Origin: Puccinia triticina
Lineage: Eukaryota; Basidiomycota; Pucciniomycetes; Pucciniales; Pucciniaceae
NCBI RefSeq assembly: GCF_026914185.1
Contig: NC_070567.1
Location: forward strand, 5,606,001-5,670,000
Reading direction: 5' to 3'
DNA: 64,000 nucleotides
Position 1 is the first letter of the stretch, and each line of letters begins with the position of its first letter. A program made the translations under genes and the position numbers. Below the pieces are notes generated by a model, which had not been told where the DNA came from, did no database searches, and saw only the letters and a program-made list of their open reading frames with translations. Shown here piece after piece: positions 19,459 through 30,481 of this stretch.

Positions 19459-20410
19459 TTGTTTATTCATGAAAACCATAACTTCTTTCTCCCATCTACC
19501 ACATGCTCAAAAATTTGAGAGCACAGAGAAAAATACATAAAAAGACAATACTGAAAGTTTGAGCAGTATTGTCCCATCAGAAAATGAGATATAAGGGATG
19601 TGCGCCAAAATTAGTAGGAAAATAACTGCTGACTGTGTAAATTTTGCGTTACACACCCAAAATGTCCACAAACTTCAGGGATATCTTAAGACTGCATAAA
19701 CTCTGTGATATAAAATTTCTGGCATTATTGTTCCATCAGAACATGACACATAAGGGGCGTGCCAAATGCTCAGTAGGAAATAACTGCTAACTGTGTAACT
19801 TTTGTGTTACACACTCAAACAGTCTAAAATTTTCAGGGATATATCAAGACTGTAAATCCTCTGCGCTATAAGTTTTGTGGCATTAGTGTGCCATCAGAAC
19901 ATGAGATATGAGGGGTGCAGCTCCACAATAGACATACTCCCTACCAGCGCACAATTTGTACCTCATGTTTGATGACACAATCTCTCACAGCTGCCAGAAA
20001 TAATGAGGACAAGAAAATATAAACAGTGTTTATTCAAAAAATACTAGAGAGGAATAATCACAATATTTATTCAAAAAAGACTAGAACAACCACCAATACA
20101 TGAAAACTACAAATGGAAATACTAGTAAAATTTACCACTCTTATCAGGAAAGAGGAGCTTTCTTCCACCTGTTTGAGCAAAACAATCATAGTATCTTGCC
20201 TCCCAACCTCGTGCCTCTGGGTTGGCATTTAGCTTCCAGCTCTTTTGTAGGGAAGGGGCAGGGAAGACGTCAGGGGAGGATAGTTCTAGGGCCACAAAGT
20301 GATCGAGTTGCCGGATGAAAGCCAAGAAGATTGGGGGGTTTTTGTTAGGAGGGCAGAAGGAGGGAAGGAAAGTTTGAGACCACTCTTCAGTGAAATAAAA
20401 AACTGGCCGT

Positions 20411-21392
20411 TGTGGAACTACTCAAAGAGGAGAATAGAGCTTGGAAGGGAAATGGATAGCAACAATAGTACTAATGTAAGCTATGCAAGGGTGCTGATGA
20501 GGCTGCCTTCCTGACTAATGCTGAGGGGATGAGAGTAACACTAAGAAAAAGAAAGAAAAGGTGTGGCTGATTTCTACTTGATCTTAGGAGCTAGTACTAT
20601 GAGCTGACTACTGACTACTGAGGGTGAGAGGGTTGGAGCAGTGATGGAAGAGGGGAATGCAATGGCAAGGTTCAATAGCAATGGGTTCAGGAGCAACTGC
20701 ACTGATATCAATGGGTGATGAGTAATTTCTAACTTATAATTTCTGTATATAGAATTCTGCATAAGGTACAAGTGATGAGGGAAGGACAGTTCTTATATGA
20801 AAGGAGGGATGAGCACAGACAGTGGGGGCTTTCTGGCTATGGGAATAAAGGAATGTACAAATGGGGAAGAGTGATGTGAACATAGTAACAGTATGTAATG
20901 ATGAGCAATGATGAAAGGGGAATGCTGGTTATGGGAATAAAAGAATGTACTAATGGGGAAGAGTGATGAGAACATAGTAACTACTTGTAATGATGAGCAC
21001 TACTGAAAGAGGTAAGCACAGATCCAATGATGTAATGTGTACAATAGGCATAGTACATAATGAGAAATGTATGTAAAGGGGTTAGTATGTGAGAATAAAT
21101 ATGTAAAAGGAATGTACTGTAATGATTCAAGTAGGTTACTAATGAAATGAGTATTGTAACTAATGAAGACTGTAGGTTGTCTGTAAGTCTTATATTCTCT
21201 ATAACTACTGAACCATTGAAGATAAGGGGGTACTATGTATGAGTGACTATAGGTAAAATCTGGTGTAGAATCTGAATATGCAATAATAATGAGATATTTG
21301 TGAAGGGTTATGGGGAGATGGGAAATGTAATGATGAATATATGTAAAGAAAAGCAATAAAATACTACTTATGGTTTGGAATGGAGCACCACA
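20411..21392. mobile_element. Insertion inside the OTU exon, TG...CA ends
   Basis: About 982 bp starting TGTGGAACTACTC and ending GAGCACCACA, flanked by CCGT (20407-20410, 21393-21396; CCGTTG if the boundary is shifted). Removing it restores the OTU reading (ANTFQR joins PVFYF). The interior is non-coding with loosely repeated gggaagagtgatg...aacatagtaac units. TG/CA ends suggest a solo LTR, but the duplication length is not the usual 5 bp. Confidence 0.7.
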
Positions 21393-22702
21393 CCGTTGGA
21401 AAGTGTTGGCCAGTGCTTCGCCGGAGGAGGGCATCGCCATCCAATGAGCCATACCGCAAGCTTTGGTACCGGAAATGTTTATTCTGGCCAGAGTTGACTT
21501 GATGTTGTGAAAATGTCCCAACTTCATGTACCACTTGCCTTGTTTGCTTATTTCATCGGCTAGAGCTTCTCGGACTGCACTCCAAGCGCCCTGACCATTC
21601 CCCAAGCACCATGCCACCGCGCGAAATCCACAATGGCCATCTGACTCGACATCAAGTATCCACTTGACCAAGGTTCTGATGATGACTGGGAGTTGATTGA
21701 GCCAATTCGGTCGGTCAACTGGTTCTTCAGATGGAGGTGGGGGGACTGGAGCTGTTGGTGGTGGAGGGACTGAAGCTGTTGGCGGTGGAGGGACTCGCGC
21801 GGCTCGCGGAGGAGGTACCCAGCTTGATTTTGGCGGAGGGGCGGGGGCAGACAAGGTTGATTGAGCAGGAGGGGAAGGTGGAGCTGTCTTCTTAGCAGTG
21901 GCGCGGGTCGGACATTGCTGCGGAGGCGCGGGGGCAGATGAGGTTGATTGCAAAGGAGGGGAAGGGGAAGGTGGAGCTCGCATCTTCCCAGCGGCGCGGG
22001 ACGTACGTTGCAGCGGCGGGGCGGCGGCAGACCTGACGAGGTGGAGTTCACAGGAGGGGAAGGGGAAGCTGGCTTCTTAGGCGCGACGCGGACCGGTTTG
22101 AAGCGCTTTGTTGGGACTTGGGCTTTTGGCGGCGGAGGAGGAGGAAGCGCAGGTGACAAGGGTGATGGTGATGGAGACGGCGACGGAGAAGGAGTTGGAG
22201 AAGGAGACAGAGCAACGTTCTTGGCGGTCTTTGACTTTTGGTCCGGCAGTTTCCTCTTCTTGTGCGCTGGTTCCTTCTTCTTCTTTTCTGGCTTCTTCTT
22301 CTTCTCCTCTTCTTTCTTCCTTTTTTGTTGCTCCTTCTCTTCTTTCTTCATTTGTTTCATTTCTTCCTTCTCCGCTTTTCTGGTTTCCGCTAGCTTCTGC
22401 TTCTTGGACTTCATCATCACTCCTTCTTCATTCTTCCTTTTATTTTCAACGTGTTCAAAGGCGGAGGGGTCCCTTTTTGTAGTTTTTGGTTTGTTTGGCG
22501 CGCCTTTCGGACGTCCACGGGTGGCCTGAGCTTGTGTTGGTTCCTGGATTGTCACAACGGTTCCAGAGCCTTCCAATAGGCTGTTGATAGCTTGTAACTG
22601 GGCCGCCATCTGCGCGGGATTTATCTGCAGGAGCCTTTCACGGATCCGGTCGACTTGCTTGATTTGGGTGAGATCAGCATTGGTGTCAAGAGCATGAAGA
22701 TC

Positions 22703-23072
22703 CTGGGGGGAATGAAAAGACTCCAGTTAGTAAGGGAATGGCGCAGGGGAGGTTAAAAATTGGAGGGAGGGGTGGTGGCAATGGCCGGACGAATGGGAGT
22801 TGGCGGGAGTCGTTCTTCCAATCAAGGCTCCGCGGCTGGGGGATTTGGGAGTTGTTGGGAGTCGTTATCCCAATTGGCATGCCGCACGGACGGAAAATGG
22901 GAGTCGTTCCTGTCACTGGGGCGCGCGGGGGTAAATGGGAGTCGTTGGAGAAAAATGGGAGTTGTCCGCGGAAAAACGGGAGTCGTCCGTGGAAAAACGG
23001 GAGTTGTCCACGAAAACCGGCCATCCAAGGCCCCCCCACATGACAAAAAGATAAAAAAAAACCAGATATTAC
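22703..23072 (-). other. Intron of the MULE gene carrying terminal-repeat motifs
   Basis: 370-bp GT-AG intron (AAG/GTAATA donor, CCCCCCAG/GAT acceptor) that cleanly joins the SWIM region to the Lys-rich linker. Its plus strand has at least seven GGGAGTCGT/GGGAGTTGT motifs, the core motif of the element's terminal repeats. Confidence 0.8.
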
Positions 23073-26018
23073 CTTCATGTGCCACTGGACATGGAAATCC
23101 TTGGGGAGTATCTTCTCGCCATCCATTGCGCGCTGCTGGAGTGTATGCTTACAAGGAATTCCCATCCGGTTTTCGTAACACCCGTTGCACCTGTGCCAAT
23201 TCTCCAGGTCAACACTTGCTCTCAGATTATCCTGCGCCTTCCGGAGAGCAAAGTGGGTGATCCGGCCGTGACAGAGCAAGAAAATCTTCCCTATTGATTG
23301 AAGGCTTCTAATCTTCTTCTTGTGATGCGCCGCGGAGATTTCGTGGGACTAAGCTTCAAGCGCATTCGTGATTAACTTGATGACGGCTGCAAAAGAATTG
23401 TTGGGGCCCAGGAGATAAGATTTGATGAAAGCATGCGATGATTCAATTCGAGACGTCGTCCGATGGTCGAAATGAGGTATATCCTTTGTCCAAGCGTTAG
23501 CATACTTTTCACACACCAGAAGCCATGTCTCAATCATATAATCTCCAAAACCTTCGCCATATTTTGCGCAAAACCGACTGAAGCTTGAACGGAAATCGCC
23601 TGGACTAGTCATCTTGATTAAGTTGCTCCAGTGTTGAAGCATTTCGAACTCCTTTGCCTTGTTCTTGATGTGTTTCGCGCCATTGGAGACCAAGTTCTTC
23701 TGTATGTGCCAAGTGCAAAGCATGTGGGTTGAATCGGGAAAATTGGACTGGAGAGAGGAGATGAGATCTTCTTCTCGGTTGGTCAGAACAACAGCAGGAA
23801 GGGGAATCTTGTTCAAGGTGAAAACTGTCAGGAGGGATTCGAGCGCCCAGTCGTAATAATCTTGTGTCTCTTTGGCAAGAAAGCAGAATGCCAAACTGAA
23901 AGACTTGTTGGATCCAGTGACACCAGTGATGTGGAGGAGAGGCATCCAATACTTATTCGTCTTGTATGTACAGTCAAGGAAAAGGATCAAATGGTACTGA
24001 TGGAGAAGCTTCACAGAGAGGGAATGACAGAAAAAAAGGCCCTTGAGCTCGCCGGATTCATTGACCTTTGTCATAGTTGTGAAATTGGTTCCAGCCAGAA
24101 TTTCATTCAGGTGAATGATGGGACTGATTCCTTGCAACATCTCTTGCGCAGCCCGCTTTTGTGCTGAGTAAATCATATCAATTGTGGCCAGGATTGTCTT
24201 GTCAGGGTGCAGCTTCTTGAGGCATTCAAGTATTTGTGCCGGTCGCAATCCGGCCTCGCCAAGTCTTTTCATTTCTTTGTAGAGATTGTTGCTGAGCTTA
24301 CAGTGGACAGTGTGGGCGACGGCGGCGGTGGGGCGGTGATTATGAGTCAAGTTGGAGACTGTGAATTTCCAGTGGCCCTTCTTCTTCTGGTTGTATACGG
24401 CAGCGTTGAACGGACAGCCAATCAATCGAGATGATATATTGTCATGAGTATCACCTTTACGTTTATTTTTCGCAGGATCACCTCCTCTGTATCATTTCAA
24501 TGTGGATATAATGTCAGTCAATACTAACAGAAGAATGAAAAAGAAGTGGGAAATAACAGACCTGACACATTTAAAATGGACACTTTTTCCAGGAACAGAG
24601 TGTTTGACCAATATCCCATAGCCATGCGCACAAGCAAATTCTTGGATGGCCTCCTTAACCGATTCAACATTGTCATAATTTCCAGCTGGCGGCGCAGGAA
24701 TGTTGCCGTAGATTGTCCTTTCTCCTTCTTCATTTACTGAGTCTTCATCATCCGGTTGATTCTTGTTCTCAAGTTCCATTTCTTCGAGCTCCTTCTCAGT
24801 TCTCTCTTCAGCAATTTTCTCAAGTATTTTCTCGATTTCTTCTGGTTTTTTTTCAGTTGGAACGGTTCCAGAGTTTGGATCATTGTTAGTATTATCTTCA
24901 TCTAATTCTAACATTACAATACAATCTTCTATGGTTTTCTCTTCTCTGGCTAGCTCTACATATTCCTCAAGTGTCTTCTTCTTGTCTGGATTATCTAAGC
25001 TATAATCTGCAACTTCTTCCTCATTTTCTTCGTGGATTTTGTTTTCTAGTTTTTTTTTTGGCGATTTCTTGAGTAATTTGAAGGAGGAGGGGGTCTAGGG
25101 TGACGTCTTGAAGGTCTTCAGTGGTCTGAATGCAGGCTTCAACGGCGGCAATGGCCTGGGATTTGGCGGCTGCGGTTTGGGAGTCGGCGGCTGAATGGGA
25201 GTCGGCGGCTGCCGTTTGGGAGTCGGCGACGAAATGGGAGTTGGCGGCTGCCGTTTGGGGGTCGGTGGCTGCGGGACGTTGGGATTCGACGGGGTCACGG
25301 GAGTCAGCGGGGGCTAGACCTTGATCACGGGAGTCGGCGGGGGCTAGACCTTGAGTACCGCTGGCTAGGACGGCTCCTTGGGGGTCTAGAATGGCCAGGG
25401 TGGCTCCGTGGTCCTGGGCTGCAATCGCAAGGGAGTCGACCGCGATCGCAAGGGAGTTGGTGTCAATGCCAGACCCGTTTGCGGGGCCTTTGGTGGCGTC
25501 TTCATTGGCAGCTGGATCAAGGGCAGGAACAAGGGTGTTGGGGGCTCAGTGCCTCCATTTTGGATGGGGGAGGGGGCTTACCTGGCCCTGAGGCTGGGGT
25601 TTCCTCGGCGTGCTTGCCAGCCACTGGGGGCTTGGTGTGCTCGCCAGGCACTGGGGCCTTGGCGTACTCGATGGCGGCGACAGGGGGCTTGGGGTGCTCG
25701 ACGGCGGCCACAGGGGGCCCGGAGTGCTCCATGGCGGCGACAGGGGCCTGGGAGTCCTGGTCCTGGACGGCGGCGGGGGCGGCTGGGTTAATCATATTTG
25801 TTTGATCGATTGGGCGGTTGGGGTGGACGGGTGGGCAGTGATCGGGCGGTTGGTGTGGCGGTTGTGGTGTGTGACTTGTGTGATGGGTGGGGGGCTCGAA
25901 GGGGAGCCGTCACGACTCCCTGGGGGCTTCCGTGGCCCCCCCGGCCGACTCCCGAAATAACGCAGGGGGCACTTGTTTTGGGTGAACGACTCCCAAACCC
26001 CCCGAGGAAAAAATATTA

Positions 26019-26200
26019 AAAATATTCATAAAAATTGGTTGGGACGACTCCCAAAAATAGATTTCTTTGGGTCGACGACTCCCAAAAAAGCCGTACCCAA
26101 AAAAAGGGTCTAGGTCAACGTTGAGCGCTGGGCAAAAAATGGTTGCGCGGACGTATGGGAGCCGTTTTCCCAAAACTTGGGAGTCGTTTTTCCAAGACCC
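26019..26200. repeat. MULE right terminal inverted repeat
   Basis: Inverted partner of 19278-19458, ending ...GTCGTTTTTCCAAGACCC at 26200 and followed by the TTTATGTA duplication. Confidence 0.9.
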
Positions 26201-26208
26201 TTTATGTA

Positions 26209-26705
26209 AATATCTACTGGGCTCCCAATGAACACCAATGATGCTGACAGGGTCTCAGAAGAATCTATTGTCTTTTCCGAGAAGGTTGGACCTTCTCAAT
26301 TTTTTTTTGTTTTGGTGTATGGGTTTGTTTTGATTTTTAGATTAAATTTTGGCTGGAGTATCGCACAGCGGTCTGGTGCTTGGTAGGCCCCTCCGTTTGG
26401 TCAGAGTGCAGCGTTCTGTCACCATGTGCCATGGTGGAAGGGGTCAATGAGCAGCTCTGGTTTGGAATATGGCCTCAGTTTTTCCTGAAGTCTACTCCAA
26501 GACCATCTTCTCAAGGATGATGGCTCTGGTTTTCAATTTGGCCTTGGGCTGTATCTGACACCTGTCAAATCAAAACTCCAAGTATCTCCGAGTATACATG
26601 AAAGATATGTGATTTGCAAGGGATTTTTGAAAACAATTTTTTTAAATTATGTCCAAGCTTCTTGGAAAAGACAATATATGAACTCTTTCTTACATACAAC
26701 CTGTA
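26209..26705. other. Non-coding stretch; no gene seen
   Basis: Likely the continuation of the sequence into which the MULE inserted (the Gypsy 3' flank). It contains A/T-rich runs and no frame with recognisable content. Confidence 0.4.
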
Positions 26706-27436
26706 CACAGCGGTTACACATTGCCGCCAATCCAGCTAAATTTTAGCTGTCAAGTTGACGGTTCCCCCCCAGCCAGTGTTGACCATTTGCATGCCAGCCT
26801 CCCGTCAACCATCAAGCGGACCGCCGAACTTGGCAGCACCCCCGCCAATGTGCAAGCGGACTACCCGCTGGCAAAAGTAAGGGCACATCAACCCGTCCAA
26901 CCCAAGCCCCCCTACAAAAGCGGTCAGGGCCGCTTGCCCACCGTTTGACCACCATTCAACCACACACCACCGGCAAATTGCCGGCTGAACTCACAGGACA
27001 GCTCACGGGCACTTTCAGTTTTGTTTTAACGGCCACCAGGGCACTTTTTTTGTATTTTATTGCATTTTAAAATGTTTTTTTTTCATATATATTGTTGTTT
27101 TTTTGTTTTTAATCTTTTATTGTTTTTTTTAATCTTTTCTTTTTTGGAATACATGCTAGGGAGGGAAGGAGAGATAGTGAAAAGAGAGAGAAATCGCGGA
27201 ATACTGAATTCTAAGGGATTGGGGATTGAGAGACTGGTAAAAAGAAAACGGCTGCACTACTGCTCAAGGGTAAGGTTGACTTCCATTTGGAGAAGCGCCC
27301 AAGCTGTCTCTGGGCCCTTTGCTGAAGACCAAACGGGGGGGGCGCGCGGTCGGGAGAGACCAGGAGGGGGTTATCAAGGTTGGCAAGGTTGTCTTGGGGG
27401 GGCTGAGAAGGGGGCGGAGGGGGGGCAAAGAAGTCA

Positions 27437-28206
27437 GGCCCCGTTTGGCGCCAATATAATTGGTGAAATAATCTGTGACATTTGATTATTTCACCCAAAA
27501 TAAAATGCAATTCAACATATTGCTGGTGTTTGTCAGTACATCAAAATAAACCCAGCCAGCCAACCACCCACCTCTTGATCAACCAAGAAAGCAAATGGAC
27601 AAACTCACCCTCCACTCAATGACCACCCACCCAGTCATCGAGTGGCTATAGCCTATGACCCACCTCACCCACTCAATGACCCATTTGGCCATTGAGTGGA
27701 TGTATTGTAGTCCACCCAATGAACAGGACGGTCATCGAGTGGACTTATATCCACTTGATGGCCCGGTCGGTCATTGAGTGGAGTATGTTCCACTCGACAA
27801 CCAACCGGGTCACTGAGTGGATACCTACTCCACTCAATGACCAACCGGGCTATCAAGTGGATAAGTCCAGTCAATGACCCGGTTGGTCATTGAGCAAGTG
27901 AAGTGTTGTATCCACTCGATGACCAACCGGGCCATTGAGTGGATATATAAGTCCACTCAATGACCAACTGTTGGTCATTGAGTGGATACCTTGAGCTAGT
28001 GGAGTGTTGTATCCACTCCATGAGGTTGGGAGTTGCAAGGGGTGGGTCTGATTTAGCTGCCGATATATCGGCATGTAGGAACTGTAATTTGTAATTATTT
28101 CATATTTTGGATATATTGGTTTGCCAAACGCCATCGGCATTTTACCAATATAATTGTGAAATATTTGTGAAATATGCCGCTGATTATATTGGTGCCAAAC
28201 AGGGCC
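27437..28206. mobile_element. Non-autonomous DNA element with GGCCCYGTTTGGC ends, TSD TCA
   Basis: 770 bp. Ends GGCCCCGTTTGGCGCCAATA and GGCCCTGTTTGGCACCAATA (inverted), followed by further inverted A/T-rich similarity (tataattggtgaaata). TCA is duplicated (27434-27436, 28207-28209). GGCCC(T/C)GTTTGG ends with a 3-bp duplication are typical of PIF/Harbinger Tourist-like MITEs. It holds a dyad minisatellite (about 27600-28025) and no transposase. Confidence 0.8.
27600..28025. repeat. Dyad minisatellite (TCCACTCAATGACC / GGTCATTGAGTGGA)
   Basis: Alternating direct and inverted copies of a roughly 14-bp motif, forming repeated potential hairpins of about 35-45 bp with linkers such as aaccgggc and tatata. 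Confidence 0.85.
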
Positions 28207-28263
28207 TCAGTCTTGGCGGCAACGGCAAGCAAGCGGACTCTGAAGCGATGGGAGCGGTTGAGG

Positions 28264-28665
28264 TCAAGCGAGTACAATTTGGTGGGTGGGGGACGGGCGC
28301 GGAGGAGGGTTGGTGGGAGGGGCTTTTGGCCAAATGAGTAAGCCGCAAAGGCTTCGCCGTGGCCTCCCTCCTCTGATTTGACCAACCCAAGTGAGCCGGC
28401 CAAGGGCATCCTCACTGTCAAGGATACCTCCAAGCTTGAAATTGTCCCGCGTCAAATCGAGGTGGCGGAGAACTTTTTCTCTGAATTGAATATAGCGGGA
28501 CAATTCTCTACCGACGTCCATGAATGTAGGCTCGCGGGGCCATTGAGCCGGAACCTTTTCCGGTGCGGCAAGCTTTAAGAATTCATTGCATAGGAATAGA
28601 TCATACTTTATTTCAAGTGTGATTTTGTTTGCCTGGGCCAAGTTGGTGAGGAAGAGGAAGGACAA
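28264..28665 (-). other. Unrecognised 133-codon frame inside a mobile element
   Basis: The central part (EFLKLAAPEKVPAQWPREP ... GRELSRYIQFREKVLRHL) has protein-like composition rather than low complexity. I recognise no family. No clear start or splice sites. It lies within the candidate element 26706-29098, so it could be a captured host-gene fragment. Confidence 0.3.
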
Positions 28666-29100
28666 GGGGCAATGGACGGAATAGGGGGGATGGATCGGAT
28701 TAGTAGATCAGTGCGAGCCGAGGCTTGAAGATTGTTCAGAAGATCATCCAACGGGAGGAGCGGTGGGAGCGGGAGCCGGGTTTGGGTTGAGTGGAGCATG
28801 GTGTGTCAAGGTGTTGGCTGCACTTCGTCGCCAATGTGCTGGCCCTTAGTGCTTGTTGACGGCATATTGCCACTGCTGCCGCCGGCGGTTGGCAGTTCAA
28901 CCATGTTTGCCGGCAAACCGACCCCAGGCAAGTTATGTTAAACTTGCCTGGAGTCAAGTGCCGGCGGTTCGGCTGTTAATTTGGCTGGCAGTTTGACGGC
29001 TGACGGGAGGCCGTAATTAGGTGAGCGGTTAATCTGACTGTCACTTGGCTCTGACGGCAGTTTTGACGGCCGAAACCCTAATCCGTGCAACTGCCGTGTA

Positions 29101-30481
29101 TGTTCCCATCATTGGCAGATATTCTAGGACCTATTGATGGTTGCATTGCAAGAGCCTCCCGAGCGGTCCATGAAGGGTGGACTGTGCAGACTGACCCAGA
29201 CTGTGGCTTGGATCCCACCAATATTCACTGACTGGAGCTGCCCCCATGCGCTTTTGAAAGACCAGCCAACCTCATCCTCCACACTACAACCTGCAGCATT
29301 CCTTGGTGGATGGCTTATGGGGTAGAAGCTACTTGATGCTAAAAACATGCAAAACCGATCATTTTTGCCTCCAGCCTGCTGTATTCACGTGTCTGTAGCC
29401 ACTTGTGCAAGCCAACGGCGGGCGTAAGAGACCTGGAAATCTCTGAGAGAACGGAAGAATCGGCCAAAAACAGTGTGATCCACCGCCAGACCGCTGGAGA
29501 TGCTTTAATCAAGTGCCAAGTGAGGCCAGGCGAAGTCTTGGTGAGCCCTGTGGTAAACATATCCACACAAGTCTCAAAAGATAGGTAGTACATCATTTTG
29601 ATGTCCCAACTGTCAACAGGGCCTGAACACTTTTTCCGGGAGTGCTGGACTACGAGCTCGCCACCATGACGACATTTCCCTGCAAGCAGGTGCCAAGGCG
29701 TGCCCACATGGCAATGACCTTAAGTGAATATACACAAGTATCTACATACAGAGCTGTCAAACGCGCCTTGAAGGCGACTCGGCCAGACCAGATCTGGGGC
29801 CCCTGGCCGCGGGCACACCAATCCTCCATGACAGTGTTTCGAAGAACCGGAAATCTATTCAAGATGATCGATGTGTGAATGTATGTATATATATAGCATG
29901 TTCTCATGTAATCCAAGATGTACAAGTTCAAAAAACGGAAAAGAAGAGAGAAATGAAATGATGTGTGTGTGTTCAAGTCCCTGCCTGTGGGGTATATATA
30001 TCTAGATAAGTAGATTATGGATGATTATATGTAGGATTTTTGAGGGGAGGGGATGTAGTGGGACGAGTGAATGACTGGTTGGTGGGGAAGGAAATCGGGG
30101 CTCATGTTGCAGGCCATGGCACAGGCGATGGGAGTCGATGAAAGATCAGAAAGAGCAACAAAAGGATGTGAATGAGCGACGAACAAATTAATGGGAAAAG
30201 TACTGCAAAGTGAACTGATTAAAGTGACGAGCGACGCTGTAAATTTTCTCTCTCTTTTTTTTGGTGGGGGGTGGTGGAAAGGATGATGAGGTAACGATGG
30301 AAGGATGGACGTCGAAAGACAAACGAAACAAAACGAAACAAAGCAGCACGAAACACACAAATAAGATAGACGAAAGAATGCTTTATCCCCAAAAGTAAAG
30401 AAGAAAAAAAGGAAAAAAAAATGCAACAGGTGAAAGGGAAAAGGAGAGGTAGAGTGAAGGAAAATGTAGTGCTGAGGGGGG
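29101..30481. other. Intergenic; unrecognised minus-strand frames, then 3' flank of the C2H2 gene
   Basis: Two overlapping minus-strand frames (29339-29707 and 29650-29976, different frames) have mixed amino-acid composition but no motif I can name; they might be a decayed element. 30000-30481 is the A/T-rich 3' flank of the zinc-finger gene. Confidence 0.35.

Larger units (their letters stand above)
20122..25298 (-). pseudogene. FAR1-MULE-SWIM transposase fused to OTU cysteine protease (disrupted)
   Basis: Exons: up to 25298-24562, 24486-23073, 22702-about 21393, then 20406-20122. Introns 24487-24561 and 22703-23072 are GT-AG and join the frame. Parts in order: proline-rich repeats (PPTPKRQ); acidic stretch; FAR1-like domain (VKEAIQEFACAHGYG ... 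RLIGCPFNA); MULE core with Asp in LFLDCTYK, Glu in SRIESSHAF and second Asp replaced (VLTNREEDL); SWIM CNGCYENRMGIPCKH; hook-like RGRPKGAPNKPK; Lys- and Pro-rich linker; OTU with DGHCGFRAV and a later DHFVAL His. Defects: in-frame TAG at 23349 and about 25093, a frameshift near 22030, the Asp-to-Asn change, and the insertion at 20411-21392. The start codon is not established. Confidence 0.85.
19278..26200 (-). mobile_element. Mutator-like element (MULE) with OTU domain, TSD TTTATGTA
   Basis: 6923 bp. Inverted ends GGGTCTTGGAAAAACGACTC run about 180 bp (19278-19458; 26019-26200). A perfect 8-bp duplication TTTATGTA flanks it (19270-19277, 26201-26208). It contains one minus-strand gene encoding FAR1-type DNA binding, MULE transposase, SWIM zinc finger, Lys/Pro-rich linker and OTU protease. 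Inside that gene a second element (20411-21392) is nested. It sits just downstream of the Gypsy integrase fragment. Confidence 0.93.
26706..29098. mobile_element. Candidate non-autonomous DNA element, TSD TA
   Basis: Ends CACAGCGGTTACAC and, inverted, CACGGCAGTTGCAC, differing only by transitions. TA lies outside each end (26704-26705, 29099-29100). Both flanks are rich in ggcagttgacggc-type motifs. It contains the better-supported element 27437-28206. Short ends and a 2-bp duplication make this tentative. Confidence 0.4.

Noticed and set aside
21948..22529. Plus-strand frames antisense to the MULE linker
   Set aside because: Shadows of a low-complexity Lys/Pro-rich coding region on the minus strand.
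25517..25795. 92-codon Ala/Pro-rich minus-strand frame as first exon of the MULE gene
   Set aside because: Different frame from the next exon, no convincing splice pair, low complexity; possible but not supportable.
29339..29976. Minus-strand frames of 122 and 108 codons as a gene
   Set aside because: Composition is protein-like but the frames differ, no family is recognised and no splice link could be made.
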